Assembly (NCBI GenBank): GCA_031292035.1
Contig: JARLHX010000262.1
Coordinates: forward strand, 103,474-167,473
Direction of reading: 5' to 3'
DNA from: Negativicutes bacterium
GTDB lineage: Bacteria; Bacillota_C; Negativicutes; Sporomusales_B; JARLHX01
DNA: 64,000 bases
Below, piece after piece: positions 17,325-24,711 of this stretch. The number at the start of each line of letters is the position of its first letter. Position 1 is the stretch's first letter. The translations under genes and the position numbers were made by a program. The notes below the pieces were generated by a model. The model was not told where the DNA came from, searched no databases, and was given only the letters and a program-made list of their open reading frames with translations.

Positions 17325-17425
17325 ATCCTGCCGGGGTGATCAGCCCTGTGGTAAAACGGGGAGACTACCATCGCCCGGCCGGGCTAAGTCTGCGGCGAAA
17401 TGTGGGGCCCACCATATTTTATATT
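17325..17425 (+). pseudogene. remnant of a C39-like peptidase gene start
   Basis: About 60 bases align with the 5' part of the small gene at 19448: GTGATCAGCCCTGTGGTAAAA here against GCGATCAGCCTTACGGTAAAA there, followed by CGGGGAGACTACCATCGCC against CGGGGAGACCACTATCGCC. A GTGGGGCCCACC piece just after recalls the GCGPT active-site region of C39-like peptidases. No frame stays open, so this is a relic. It overlaps the 3' end of the lipoprotein pseudogene on the other strand. Confidence 0.45.
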
Positions 17426-18167
17426 ACGAATGACGATATGGGTCACCCTGTTGTCGGTGTCGACATGGAAGGCGAGATAATAATGATAGTCATGCTGGTA
17501 GGGGTAATGGTAAATGTCGGCCGCTTTTTATCACGGTAATAGGCGCGGCCATAGGTCTCAAACACTTTGGCCAGCGGGTCGCCCACCCGGACACCGCGGG
17601 GGGGGGCAAAGTAAGACGACCAAGTGACGATACTGAAGACTAGACCGCCAGGGCGTTCCAATTCCAAGCTCAAGCCGGAATAATCGGGATGAGTACTGTC
17701 ATAAGGTTCGCTGCCGATTCCTTTGACGGTGGGTGGACCGAGCAACGCCAACACTTTGTCACCACTCATACCAAGGTAGAGGTCGCCGAGAGCCAGATCG
17801 TCGTTAGTCAGCGGCAGGCGCTCGAGAATTTCGAAGACCCCGGCTACTTAGTCTGCAAGATAATCCTCGTCGATGCCCGCGAGGTTGCGGGGGTCGACGG
17901 AGATGGAACCGTCGGCGGCGATACTCGCAACCTCGCAGCCTTCATAATGTAATCGGCATACGGAACGACCGGAAGATTAATGCTCCGGGCGACTGGCGGA
18001 GGGTTATTCTGAGCAGCCGGCGCGACAGGAGGTGGATTGCTTTGGGCCGCCGGGGCACAGGACGGCGGCGGGTTCTGGGCAGCGCCAAAGCAGCCCAAGA
18101 CGAGAAATGCCAGGGCAAGACACAAGGCGGCAAAGAGGCGGGGAATCCAAATCCCTCCTCGAATCAA
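17384..18167 (-). pseudogene. broken lipoprotein gene
   Basis: The ATG at 18167 opens a signal peptide with lipobox (LAFLVLGC) and a Pro/Ala/Asn repeat linker (NPPPVAPAAQ units). Around 17945 the frame must shift to continue as YEGCEVASIAADGSISVD and DPRNLAGIDEDYLAD. A TAA (17850-17848) then interrupts. The same frame resumes as VAGVFEILERLPLTNDDL, with LGMSGDKVLALLGPP and PLAKVFETYGRAYYRD. A second shift at an A-rich run (about 17526) leads to YHYPYQHDYHYYLAFHVDTD and ends at 17384. The LGMSGDKVLALLGPP-type segment followed by VGDPLAKVFETYG is typical of secreted BLIP/SmpA-like repeats. Two frameshifts plus one stop make it a pseudogene unless the sequence is wrong. Confidence 0.75.
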
Positions 18168-18303
18168 GTAAAATAATGTAATTTTAAACTATATTTTCCA
18201 TAAAAAAACGAGCGTTCCTGCAAGCCAACAGGAATTTCCATAATATTGACGAATGATGATAAATGGAAATTATTCTGTAGAAAGTTTCGAAGGAGGCGGG
18301 AGT

Positions 18304-19362
18304 ATGGACAGATGCGCACATATCCCCCGCAAAAGAGTGGCGCGCTCTTTGCTGGTAAGGCTGACCTGTGTCCTATTCATTGTCTCCTGCACTATGGTGG
18401 GCTGCGGCGCGGTGTCTGACATAAATGCCGTTCAGCAAGCAGAGAAATCAGCTGTGGTAAAAGTGCACCGGCCGGTGGCGCTGGAAAGAGGCCTTGATAT
18501 TCAAGAACTGAAGGCGCTAGTCTGGAATTATGACAAAGCCTGGGTGGACTATGCAAACAAAGGCGACCGAAAAGTATTTGACTATATTGAACAAGAAAGT
18601 GAACTCTATCGACAGGCGCAAGGATATCGAGGTGACGGGCTGTGGGAAGATTTGAACCATGTATCTGTGGAGGCCGTCTCCTTTGCAGTCGATGGCAAGA
18701 AGGCCTATATCAGGGTTTATGAAAAAATCCTAAAACGCCCCTATGCCGGGGCGGAAACGTTTGAAAGTGTAGAATACGACTGGGTCTACGAGGCAAAGGG
18801 AGCTGGGGACAAATGGCTGCTCAGCCGGTGCGACAGGCGGATCGACGTGGGGAATCGCGGGATCACCGCAAGTTCGGATGGGCTTGCCGTGAACGACGGA
18901 GAATATATTCTCGGAGACTGGGTCTATTATACCAATCCCCAGGACGGCGACAAACTTTATAGAGCCAATCGCAAGGATAACCGTATCGAAAAACTTTTCG
19001 ATGAAGCCGTAGAAATTGTTGATGCAGTCTCCTGGCGTCTTTATTTGAAACGAAAAGCTGGTGATGGTGGGATATTTTATTTGCTCACATATGATCTGAA
19101 ATTGGGGCAGCCAGAACTTTCGTCTGGAGGCGACGGCTGGAACTACTTCAGTGATACCTACACATTCTATAAAGTTAGGCAAGATAACAGCCAGTTTCAG
19201 CGGGTTGCGACCCGGAGTGGTGGTGGCAAGGTAATGAAAATCGTGGAAGTCAAAGACGGCTGGATCTATGCGTATATTCTTTCAGAGGACGGGCGGTATG
19301 ATTTTCGAATTAAGACAGCGGGAGGCCCGCGGGAATTTATCTCGCTGAAAAGACTGGACTAA
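18304..19362 (+). CDS. lipoprotein with NTF2-like and propeller-like parts
   Basis: 352 residues from ATG 18304, with GAAGGAGG upstream; an ATG at 18253 in the same frame lacks this site and would hide the signal peptide. The signal sequence ends in the lipobox TMVGCG. Residues 60-175 (WNYDKAWVDYANKGDRKVFD, YDWVYEAKGAGDKWLLSRCD) resemble the NTF2-like segment of TcaA-type proteins. The remainder has strand repeats (GDWVYYTNPQDGDKLYRANR, GWNYFSDTYTFYKVR) like DUF5050 propeller blades. The function is unknown; it probably faces the envelope. It stands alone between the broken lipoprotein gene and the second phage-like stretch. Confidence 0.65.
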   Translation: MDRCAHIPRKRVARSLLVRLTCVLFIVSCTMVGCGAVSDINAVQQAEKSAVVKVHRPVALERGLDIQELKALVWNYDKAWVDYANKGDRKVFDYIEQESELYRQAQGYRGDGLWEDLNHVSVEAVSFAVDGKKAYIRVYEKILKRPYAGAETFESVEYDWVYEAKGAGDKWLLSRCDRRIDVGNRGITASSDGLAVNDGEYILGDWVYYTNPQDGDKLYRANRKDNRIEKLFDEAVEIVDAVSWRLYLKRKAGDGGIFYLLTYDLKLGQPELSSGGDGWNYFSDTYTFYKVRQDNSQFQRVATRSGGGKVMKIVEVKDGWIYAYILSEDGRYDFRIKTAGGPREFISLKRLD

Positions 19363-19383
19363 GTGAATATCGCGAAGACATGG

Positions 19384-19418
19384 GGCTGAAAGCGAAAGCT
19401 TTCGGCCTCTTTGTTTTA
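19384..19418 (+). terminator. intrinsic terminator
   Basis: GGCTGAAAGC pairs with GCTTTCGGCC around GAAA (one mismatch), followed by TCTTTGTTTT. It ends the lipoprotein gene. Confidence 0.7.
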
Positions 19419-19447
19419 TAAACACAAATTGAAAAGGAGTGAACGGT

Positions 19448-19576
19448 ATGGCAGGAACCCCATTTCCCCCTTGTAGCTATCTTGCGCAGGACGATCCTCG
19501 GTGGGGCGATCAGCCTTACGGTAAAAACGGGGAGACCACTATCGCCTGGTCAAAAATTGATCGAGCTGGAGCATGA
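19448..19576 (+). CDS. truncated C39-like peptidase start (42 residues)
   Basis: ATG 19448 follows AAGGAGTG at good distance, so translation start signals are intact. The peptide reads to DDPRWGDQPYGKNGETTIAW, the typical opening of C39-like cysteine peptidases (DPRWG-x-x-YG). It then leaves the family and stops at 19576 before the catalytic GCGPT region. The body of the gene has been lost, probably by a deletion joining it to the next phage-like segment. A related fragment lies at 17325. Confidence 0.5.
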   Translation: MAGTPFPPCSYLAQDDPRWGDQPYGKNGETTIAWSKIDRAGA

Positions 19577-19628
19577 GAGACCGCCCCGGCGGTGAGGGCG
19601 GCAGACGGGTGAGGAGAGGTGAGGTGCG

Positions 19629-19892
19629 GTGAGCGAGCGGGAAATCCAGGTGATATTGGTGGAGCTGCAGCATGTCCGGAAAGAGATCGCAGAGCTGAAA
19701 GAAGAGGTCAGAAATAAGTGCAACACCTGTCTTAATTCCGGCCTGATGGAGCAGGACATCCTCAATTTGGACAAGATGACGATGATCGACAGCAAGAAGC
19801 TGTGGATGAATATTCATGCCCAGTGGGTAGTATTTGGCGCGGTGGCCTCGGCGCTGCTCGGATCATTTCTCGTCCATGTACTGGGGAGGTGA
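19629..19892 (+). CDS. small membrane-anchored phage lysis protein, XhlA-like
   Basis: 87 residues from GTG 19629 (GAGGTG upstream). The N-terminal half is a charged coiled-coil helix (ILVELQHVRKEIAELKEEV), a Cys pair sits in NKCNTC, and one transmembrane helix ends the protein (WVVFGAVASALLGSFLVHVL). This coiled coil plus C-terminal membrane helix is the layout of XhlA-type proteins found beside phage holins and endolysins. It lies six bases from the holin-like gene at 19899, and the M23 gene follows, so the three look like a lysis cassette. Confidence 0.6.
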   Translation: MSEREIQVILVELQHVRKEIAELKEEVRNKCNTCLNSGLMEQDILNLDKMTMIDSKKLWMNIHAQWVVFGAVASALLGSFLVHVLGR

Positions 19893-19898
19893 CGGCCA

Positions 19899-20186
19899 AT
19901 GACCTGGCTGAAAAAAATGGCGACATGGGGCATCGGGCTCTATACCGGTGCCTTTGTCTGTTTGTGGCTGGCGGCCTGGGGGCTGAACGCGGTAGAGGGT
20001 ACCCATTTTGACCTCGACCGGCTGAAGGAGCTCTTCATCTGGGTGATGGGCTATCTGAACGCCACCCATTTGATCAACTCCAAATGGAACTCGCCGCCCG
20101 GGGAAATGCCTGGGGCGGAAAATAGGACCGGTGCGCTGCCAGCGGCGGCATCGCCGGTCAAAGCGGAAGGCGGGGTGGCAAAATGA
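19899..20186 (+). CDS. holin-like small membrane protein
   Basis: 95 residues from ATG 19899, GAGGTGACGG upstream. One hydrophobic segment near residues 10-31 (WGIGLYTGAFVCLWLAAWGL) and a second, weaker one (LFIWVMGYLNATHLIN), then a Pro/Ala/Gly-rich soluble tail. Its size and place before a peptidoglycan hydrolase fit a phage holin, although no named holin family is recognised. Its stop overlaps the next start (ATGA at 20183), so the two are translationally coupled. Confidence 0.55.
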   Translation: MTWLKKMATWGIGLYTGAFVCLWLAAWGLNAVEGTHFDLDRLKELFIWVMGYLNATHLINSKWNSPPGEMPGAENRTGALPAAASPVKAEGGVAK

Positions 20187-20845
20187 AAGAGAATCAGGAT
20201 AGGTGGATGGATGACGACAATGAGGGGTACATCCCTTCATGGGCGTCAGGCGAGACGGACCATGGGCTGGCCGAGCGGATATTAGGGATGTTTCGCCGCC
20301 CTTTTGACCGGGCGCAAGAGGAAGGGGAGGGCGGACACAGTGAGCCGGATGACGGCAGGTTTGACGTCGATCCCCTGGAGCGGATGAGGATCCGCCATGA
20401 TGCAAGAACGCACATCTTCGGGTGGGTCAGGGTATATGACGATGGTTCGCCCAAAGGCCATCAAGGGGTTGATCTTTATGCCCCGGCCGGTACCCCTGTC
20501 AAAGCGGTGGCGAAAGGCACCGTAGCTGATGTGGGGACCTCTAAAGATTATGGAAACTACATTGTCATCCGGTTCGCGAAGGGAGGGCGGACCTATTACG
20601 CTCTTTACGGACATTTGAGTGACGGTGAGGTGATGGCTAAACTGAAGGTTGGCGTATCCGTAAAAGCGGGGCAGGTGCTGGGGACGGCAGGCAATACCGG
20701 AAATGCCAGAGGCATGAAAGGTGAAGATGCGCATCTTCATTTTGAGGTTGCGACTTCGGGCGCGTTTGGGCCGGGAATGGGATTTGGAAGGGTGGACCCA
20801 ATGCCGTTTTTCCGGGCAAAGTTAAAGGTCCAAGACGCTAGGTAG
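20183..20845 (+). CDS. M23 endopeptidase with RPFD-family N-terminus
   Basis: 220 residues, ATG overlapping the holin-like stop. Residues 9-23 read MDDDNEGYIPSWASG, repeated in the protein at 5978. Residues 28-42 carry the family motif (GLAERILGMFRRPFD), here without ANRGG. The C-terminal domain (about 78-200) is an M23 (LytM/lysostaphin) peptidase with an intact metal site: His93 and Asp97 in HQGVD, His144 in YGHLS, His184 and His186 in HLHFE. It should cut peptidoglycan peptide bridges. There is no signal peptide, so release through the holin or delivery by another route is implied. It may be a phage endolysin that has taken the family's N-terminus. Confidence 0.8.
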   Translation: MKENQDRWMDDDNEGYIPSWASGETDHGLAERILGMFRRPFDRAQEEGEGGHSEPDDGRFDVDPLERMRIRHDARTHIFGWVRVYDDGSPKGHQGVDLYAPAGTPVKAVAKGTVADVGTSKDYGNYIVIRFAKGGRTYYALYGHLSDGEVMAKLKVGVSVKAGQVLGTAGNTGNARGMKGEDAHLHFEVATSGAFGPGMGFGRVDPMPFFRAKLKVQDAR

Positions 20846-20898
20846 TGATCAAGTTCAAACAGGCGCGAATATGAGGGAAAAATAAGGAGGATATAGCG

Positions 20899-21396
20899 AT
20901 GGATAATAAATACAGACCGGTTGACCCGGCGTTTGCAGCCAGGATACTCAGGCAATTCAGTCGGCCGTTTGACGCCAGCCCGCTGGCCAATAGGGGCGGC
21001 GGTCCTGAAGATGTGGTCGGGAAATCTGGGCCATACGTGCCCGCGGCTGTAACTTTAGTCAGAACAATTAATAATATTAAAAAATACGGGGATGAAGTGA
21101 AACAGGCGGCGCAAGGAGCGGGATTTGGTGATGCCGAAGCGGAGGAGTTGGCTCATAATGCAAAAATGCTGTACGGAACATATAAAGGGTTATCAGTCGG
21201 TTCTCAAGCTACAGCGGGGGCTGTAGGGGGCTCCATATTAGCGGGGCTTGATGGAGAATGGGCTGAGCCGAAAGTGAAAGATTGGATAAAGAATACCGTC
21301 ATCCAAAACCGTAAAGATATGAATAATCAGGGCGACCCGGATAAAATTGATTATAGTGTGTTCAATCCGGATTCCGGTGCGTATGGTTCCGAATAA
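20899..21396 (+). CDS. RPFD-family protein with glycine-rich helical C-terminus
   Basis: 165 residues; ATG 20899 follows AAGGAGGATATAGCG. Residues 8-34 hold the full motif (VDPAFAARILRQFSRPFDAS, then PLANRGG). The body matches the protein at 563: GFGDAEAEELAHNAKMLYG against GFSDEEAKELAHNGKMVYG, and VKDWIKNTVIQNRKDMNNQ against AKDWIKNTIIQNRKELRNQ. A glycine-rich central stretch (TAGAVGGSILAGL) could pack as a short membrane helix. No catalytic motif is seen. The paralog membrane protein at 21551 follows after a hairpin. Toxin activity is inferred from the gene order only. Confidence 0.65.
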   Translation: MDNKYRPVDPAFAARILRQFSRPFDASPLANRGGGPEDVVGKSGPYVPAAVTLVRTINNIKKYGDEVKQAAQGAGFGDAEAEELAHNAKMLYGTYKGLSVGSQATAGAVGGSILAGLDGEWAEPKVKDWIKNTVIQNRKDMNNQGDPDKIDYSVFNPDSGAYGSE

Positions 21397-21423
21397 CAGA
21401 TAGATAACACAAGAGAAAAGATA

Positions 21424-21460
21424 GAACCCAATATGGAAGTGATTCTTCCCTATTGGGTTC
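21424..21460 (+). terminator. strong inverted repeat, probable terminator
   Basis: GAACCCAATA-T-GGAAG pairs with CTTCC-C-TATTGGGTTC around TGATT. No long T-run follows. It separates the RPFD-family gene from the membrane-protein gene, as at 1068. Confidence 0.5.
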
Positions 21461-21478
21461 ATCTCTAACACAAACAAG

Positions 21479-21527
21479 AAAATAAAGGAAATAAAGGTAT
21501 TTTATAGAAGATGTTGCTTAAAAATAT
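21479..21527 (+). promoter_or_regulatory. leader motif shared with 1128 and 7384
   Basis: AAAATAAAGGAA, then TTATAGAAGATGTTG and TTAAAAATAT, repeats the block found ahead of the genes at 1194 and 7453. It ends about 24 bases before the ATG at 21551. Confidence 0.4.
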
Positions 21528-21550
21528 GTCTGATAATGGGAGGAGAAAAG

Positions 21551-22354
21551 ATGAATCGATTTTCTACCTTTTTGCTGACACTGGTGTTTTTCTTTGTCGC
21601 TTTTCAGTCATATGAACTTGTTCAATATTATTCTATACCACAAAACATTTGGACTTATGGCGTGTATCCGGTATTGGTGATTGTTTTTGGTATCGTTATT
21701 ATAATATGGTCGAAAAAGCCACGCGGCAAAGTGACGCCCTGGGGAATACGGATAGTTGGGCGAACCGGCGAAATCCCAATTGCGGAAATAAAAAAGATTT
21801 ACCATAAAGACTGGCAGACGGTGATCGAAACAGCGGATGGTGAGGCCAAGACGCGGCTTCCGGTCAGCGAACTTGTTACGCTTTCAAATGGCCGGCTAAA
21901 CGAATGGCGTATAACAGAGAACTCTCTTGTGATTGTTCCCGAAGCGTCTGAAAAACCTTTTCGTAGTGTGTATGCTCCTATCGGCAAGTATGCGGTCAAT
22001 CCTTCCGTGATGTCGTGGCTATTCGCGTTGGGATATCTTTTGTTTATTTTCAGAGATGTAATATTGCAGGGCATCGAATACAGCATTGCGTATTTTATTC
22101 TGCTGCTGGTTGCCCAGTTCTTCTTTCGCAGGTATAAACCGTTTACAGTAACCCTGGATGACACCGGTCTGACGCTACAGGACGAAAAAGGGCGGCAGCA
22201 GTCGCTGGCCTTCGCCGAGGTGGCGCAGGTGGAGAAGGGGATTTTTCGCACCACGGTGACGGCTAAGGACGGCGAAGTGCTGCACTTTCCGCGGGGCTGC
22301 TACCTCTTGCCGGAGCTGATTGAGGAGCTGGCCGGACTGGGTCACCCAAAATAA
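21551..22354 (+). CDS. membrane protein with two PH-like domains, candidate immunity protein (copy 4)
   Basis: 267 residues from ATG 21551 with GGGAGGAG upstream; the ATG at 21536 lies before that site. Hydrophobic segments: about 5-22 and 35-55, then 160-205. The first soluble domain holds GIRIVGRTGEIPIAEIKKIY, similar to GIKLGGLAEEIPFAEIQKI in copy 1. Its end has LNEWRITENSL and YAPIGKYAVN. The C-terminal block (AEVAQVEKGIFRTTV, HFPRGCYLLPELIEE) is the family signature, slightly more divergent than in the others. It sits behind the RPFD-family gene at 20899, whose C-terminal type is that of the gene before copy 1. Confidence 0.7.
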   Translation: MNRFSTFLLTLVFFFVAFQSYELVQYYSIPQNIWTYGVYPVLVIVFGIVIIIWSKKPRGKVTPWGIRIVGRTGEIPIAEIKKIYHKDWQTVIETADGEAKTRLPVSELVTLSNGRLNEWRITENSLVIVPEASEKPFRSVYAPIGKYAVNPSVMSWLFALGYLLFIFRDVILQGIEYSIAYFILLLVAQFFFRRYKPFTVTLDDTGLTLQDEKGRQQSLAFAEVAQVEKGIFRTTVTAKDGEVLHFPRGCYLLPELIEELAGLGHPK

Positions 22355-22468
22355 GAACGCAAGTCACTGCAAGACATGCCATCTTTCAAATAATACACTC
22401 AAATTGGAGGACTTCTGCCAGTCAACTCGAATTAATTAAGCCATGCTATATACGAAAGGGTGACCACT

Positions 22469-23389
22469 ATGAAGATAACAGTGATTGGTGCAGGGGCTAC
22501 TGGCGGATATTTTGGCGCAAGGCTGGCCGAAAGCGGCTTGGATGTCACATTCTTAGTCCGGCAAAACAGAGCAAACCAACTGAAAGCAAACGGGTTGGTT
22601 GTGAAAAGTGTATTAGGCGATCTGACCATCAAGGATCCGCAAATTGCCCTGGATCCTAAGGATATTCCCGCGTGCGATCTTGTCCTTTTATGTCTGAAAA
22701 ATTATCAGTTGGCGGCCTGTTTTCCCCAGCTTAAGGAGCTTGTCAGCAAAGGAGCCAAAATCCTCCCGCTGCTCAACGGCATCGAGCATTTTGAGATTTT
22801 GATCAAAGAGTTTGGCGAAGAAAACGTCGTTGTCGGCAACTGCAAAATCAACTCGACCTTGGATGCGGACGGGACCATTCTTCATACCAATAAACTCCAC
22901 AAGCTGATCTTCGGCGAAAATACCCCGGCGCAAGCAGGGTTTTGCCTGCAATTCAATGAGGCTATCGCCAAGGCCAATCTGGATGTTACCTACAGTAAAG
23001 ACATCTGGGTGGAGATCTGGATTAAATATGCCTTTATTACCGTCTTTTCCGGGGTGACGACAGCCGGCAACCTGACGACCGATCTCATTTATCAAAATGA
23101 GGCGACCAGGGAAATGTTCCGCCGGGGCCTCGACGAAATGAATGGTCTGGCTGCGGCTTACGGCGTCAAGCTGCCTGAGAACTATGTATCTTCCAATATT
23201 GATTCCCTGGGCAAGTATCCCAAAGGAACGACGACTTCGATGCATCAGGATCTAAAGAAAGGCCTGCCGCTTGAAGTGGAAAGCCTCCAGGGGGCGGCCA
23301 TCCGTTTTGCCGCCAGGAAAAACATGAAACTGCCGATCATCGAGACCCTGTATAGCCTGATCAAACCCAATGAATATCCTCTGAACTAA
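22469..23389 (+). CDS. ketopantoate reductase family protein
   Basis: 306 residues; ATG 22469 follows AAAGGGTG. The N-terminus is a Rossmann fold with MKITVIGAGATGGYFGARL (GxGxxGxxxG binds NADPH). LPLLNGIEHFEIL and the later EIWIKYAFITVFSG plus TSMHQDLKKGLPLEVESLQG fit the ApbA/PanE family; the catalytic Lys is probably in WIKYAF. PanE reduces 2-dehydropantoate to pantoate in CoA synthesis, but many paralogs act on other 2-oxo acids. It stands alone before a bidirectional terminator, so the substrate is open. Confidence 0.85.
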   Translation: MKITVIGAGATGGYFGARLAESGLDVTFLVRQNRANQLKANGLVVKSVLGDLTIKDPQIALDPKDIPACDLVLLCLKNYQLAACFPQLKELVSKGAKILPLLNGIEHFEILIKEFGEENVVVGNCKINSTLDADGTILHTNKLHKLIFGENTPAQAGFCLQFNEAIAKANLDVTYSKDIWVEIWIKYAFITVFSGVTTAGNLTTDLIYQNEATREMFRRGLDEMNGLAAAYGVKLPENYVSSNIDSLGKYPKGTTTSMHQDLKKGLPLEVESLQGAAIRFAARKNMKLPIIETLYSLIKPNEYPLN

Positions 23390-23427
23390 GGCGATAAGCT
23401 ATCGCTGATAAAGGCGCTAATGTAAAA

Positions 23428-23465
23428 ACGGAGCACCAATAAGGTGCTCCGTTTCGATTTTGATT
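23428..23465 (+). terminator. bidirectional intrinsic terminator
   Basis: ACGGAGCACC pairs with GGTGCTCCGT, flanked by AAAAA and TTTCGATTTT. It sits between convergent genes (22469+ and 23516-). Confidence 0.75.
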
Positions 23466-23515
23466 TTCCGCTGAACGGGTAGCCGTTTGGCGGCTATTTT
23501 TTGTTGTCTGGGAGC

Positions 23516-24610
23516 CTATGCCAGGCAGTCCCGGCCGATGGAGTCGGCTACCAGGATGGCGGCCAGGACGTCGTCGGCGGTGACAGGGAAGGGCTCGTTG
23601 TGGATGGATTCCTTGGGGGCGCTGGCGGCTTTGGCCACCTGGAGAAGCTCCGCGGGAGTGATGTTTTCCCGGCCGAGGTCTTTGAGGGTGGTGGGCAGGC
23701 CGACGGCGCGGCAGAAGGCGAGCACTTCGTCGATTTCTGCGCGGGGGCGGTTTTCCAGCACCAGCTGGACCAGTGTCCCGAAGGCCACGTATTCGCCGTG
23801 GTACTTGGCGTGGGCTCCCGGCAGGGAGGTAAAGCCAAAGTAAACCGAGTGGGCGGCGCCGACACCGTTGCACTCTGCGCCGATGCCGCTCAAGAGGGTG
23901 TTGGCTTCGATGATGTTGTCCAGGGCTTTGGTGACCACCTGCTTTTCCACCGCCAGAACGGCGGCCGGACCGTCGGCCACCAGAGTCTCCCAGCATTGCT
24001 TAGCCAGGGCGTAGGAGGCCAGGGTGGAGGTGCCGCCGACAAAATTGCGGCGGTGGTTTTCGACACAGACGCGGGCCTCGAAATAGGTGCCGAGGGCGTC
24101 GCCCATTCCGGCGAGAAGCAGGCGGACAGGGGCGTTGGCGATGATCTGGGTATCCACCAGCACAACGTTCGGGTTGCGGCGGGTCAGCAGCACTTCTTGA
24201 AAGGTGCCGTCTTCATTATAATAGATGACAATGGTCGAGGTCGGCGCGTCGCAGGAGGCTACCGTCGGCACGATGACCACCGGCAGCTTGTCGTAGTAGG
24301 CCACCGCTTTGGCGGTGTCGACGGCCTTGCCGCCGCCCAGGCCGACGATGACGTCGCACTGGTTGGCTTTGACCACTGCCCGGAGTCGTTCGACTTCGGC
24401 TTTGGTGGATTCGCCGCCGAAGGGCTCGAAAACCAGCTTGGTGTCGCTGCCTTCGAAGCTGGCTTGGATGGTGTCTTTGTGGGCAGCCAGCCGGCTCGGG
24501 CTGGCCATGATGAACAGAGAGCCGCCGAGCTGGGAAATGTGTTTTTTGAGGCGGGACAGTTCTCCGAACCCTTGAATGTATTTCCCGGGGGATGCGAAAG
24601 CTTGGGCCAT
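23516..24610 (-). CDS. gldA: glycerol dehydrogenase family enzyme
   Basis: 364 residues; ATG 24610 follows AGGAGG. An iron-type alcohol dehydrogenase (GldA subfamily): DVIVGLGGGKAVDTAKAVAY binds NAD, and VPTVASCDAPTSTIVIYYNE is the typical next strand. Metal ligands are expected at Asp (GMGDALGTYFEA), His (GAAHSVYFGF) and His (GAHAKYHGEYVAFG). It oxidises glycerol to dihydroxyacetone with NAD. It ends near the shared terminator. The neighbouring ketopantoate reductase-like gene is convergent and not obviously linked. Confidence 0.92.
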   Translation of the reverse strand: MAQAFASPGKYIQGFGELSRLKKHISQLGGSLFIMASPSRLAAHKDTIQASFEGSDTKLVFEPFGGESTKAEVERLRAVVKANQCDVIVGLGGGKAVDTAKAVAYYDKLPVVIVPTVASCDAPTSTIVIYYNEDGTFQEVLLTRRNPNVVLVDTQIIANAPVRLLLAGMGDALGTYFEARVCVENHRRNFVGGTSTLASYALAKQCWETLVADGPAAVLAVEKQVVTKALDNIIEANTLLSGIGAECNGVGAAHSVYFGFTSLPGAHAKYHGEYVAFGTLVQLVLENRPRAEIDEVLAFCRAVGLPTTLKDLGRENITPAELLQVAKAASAPKESIHNEPFPVTADDVLAAILVADSIGRDCLA

Positions 24611-24711
24611 ATCAAGTCCTCCTGTTTCGTTGTGGATTATCATATCCTTATTTTCGCTGAGGACTCAAAAAATTCCTTGTTGCCGCCTGCTGTTGCCGGG
24701 GTAATCTGTTT

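Noticed and set aside
19539..19817. Minus-strand frames behind the truncated peptidase
   Set aside because: They are antisense to the XhlA-like gene and lack start signals.
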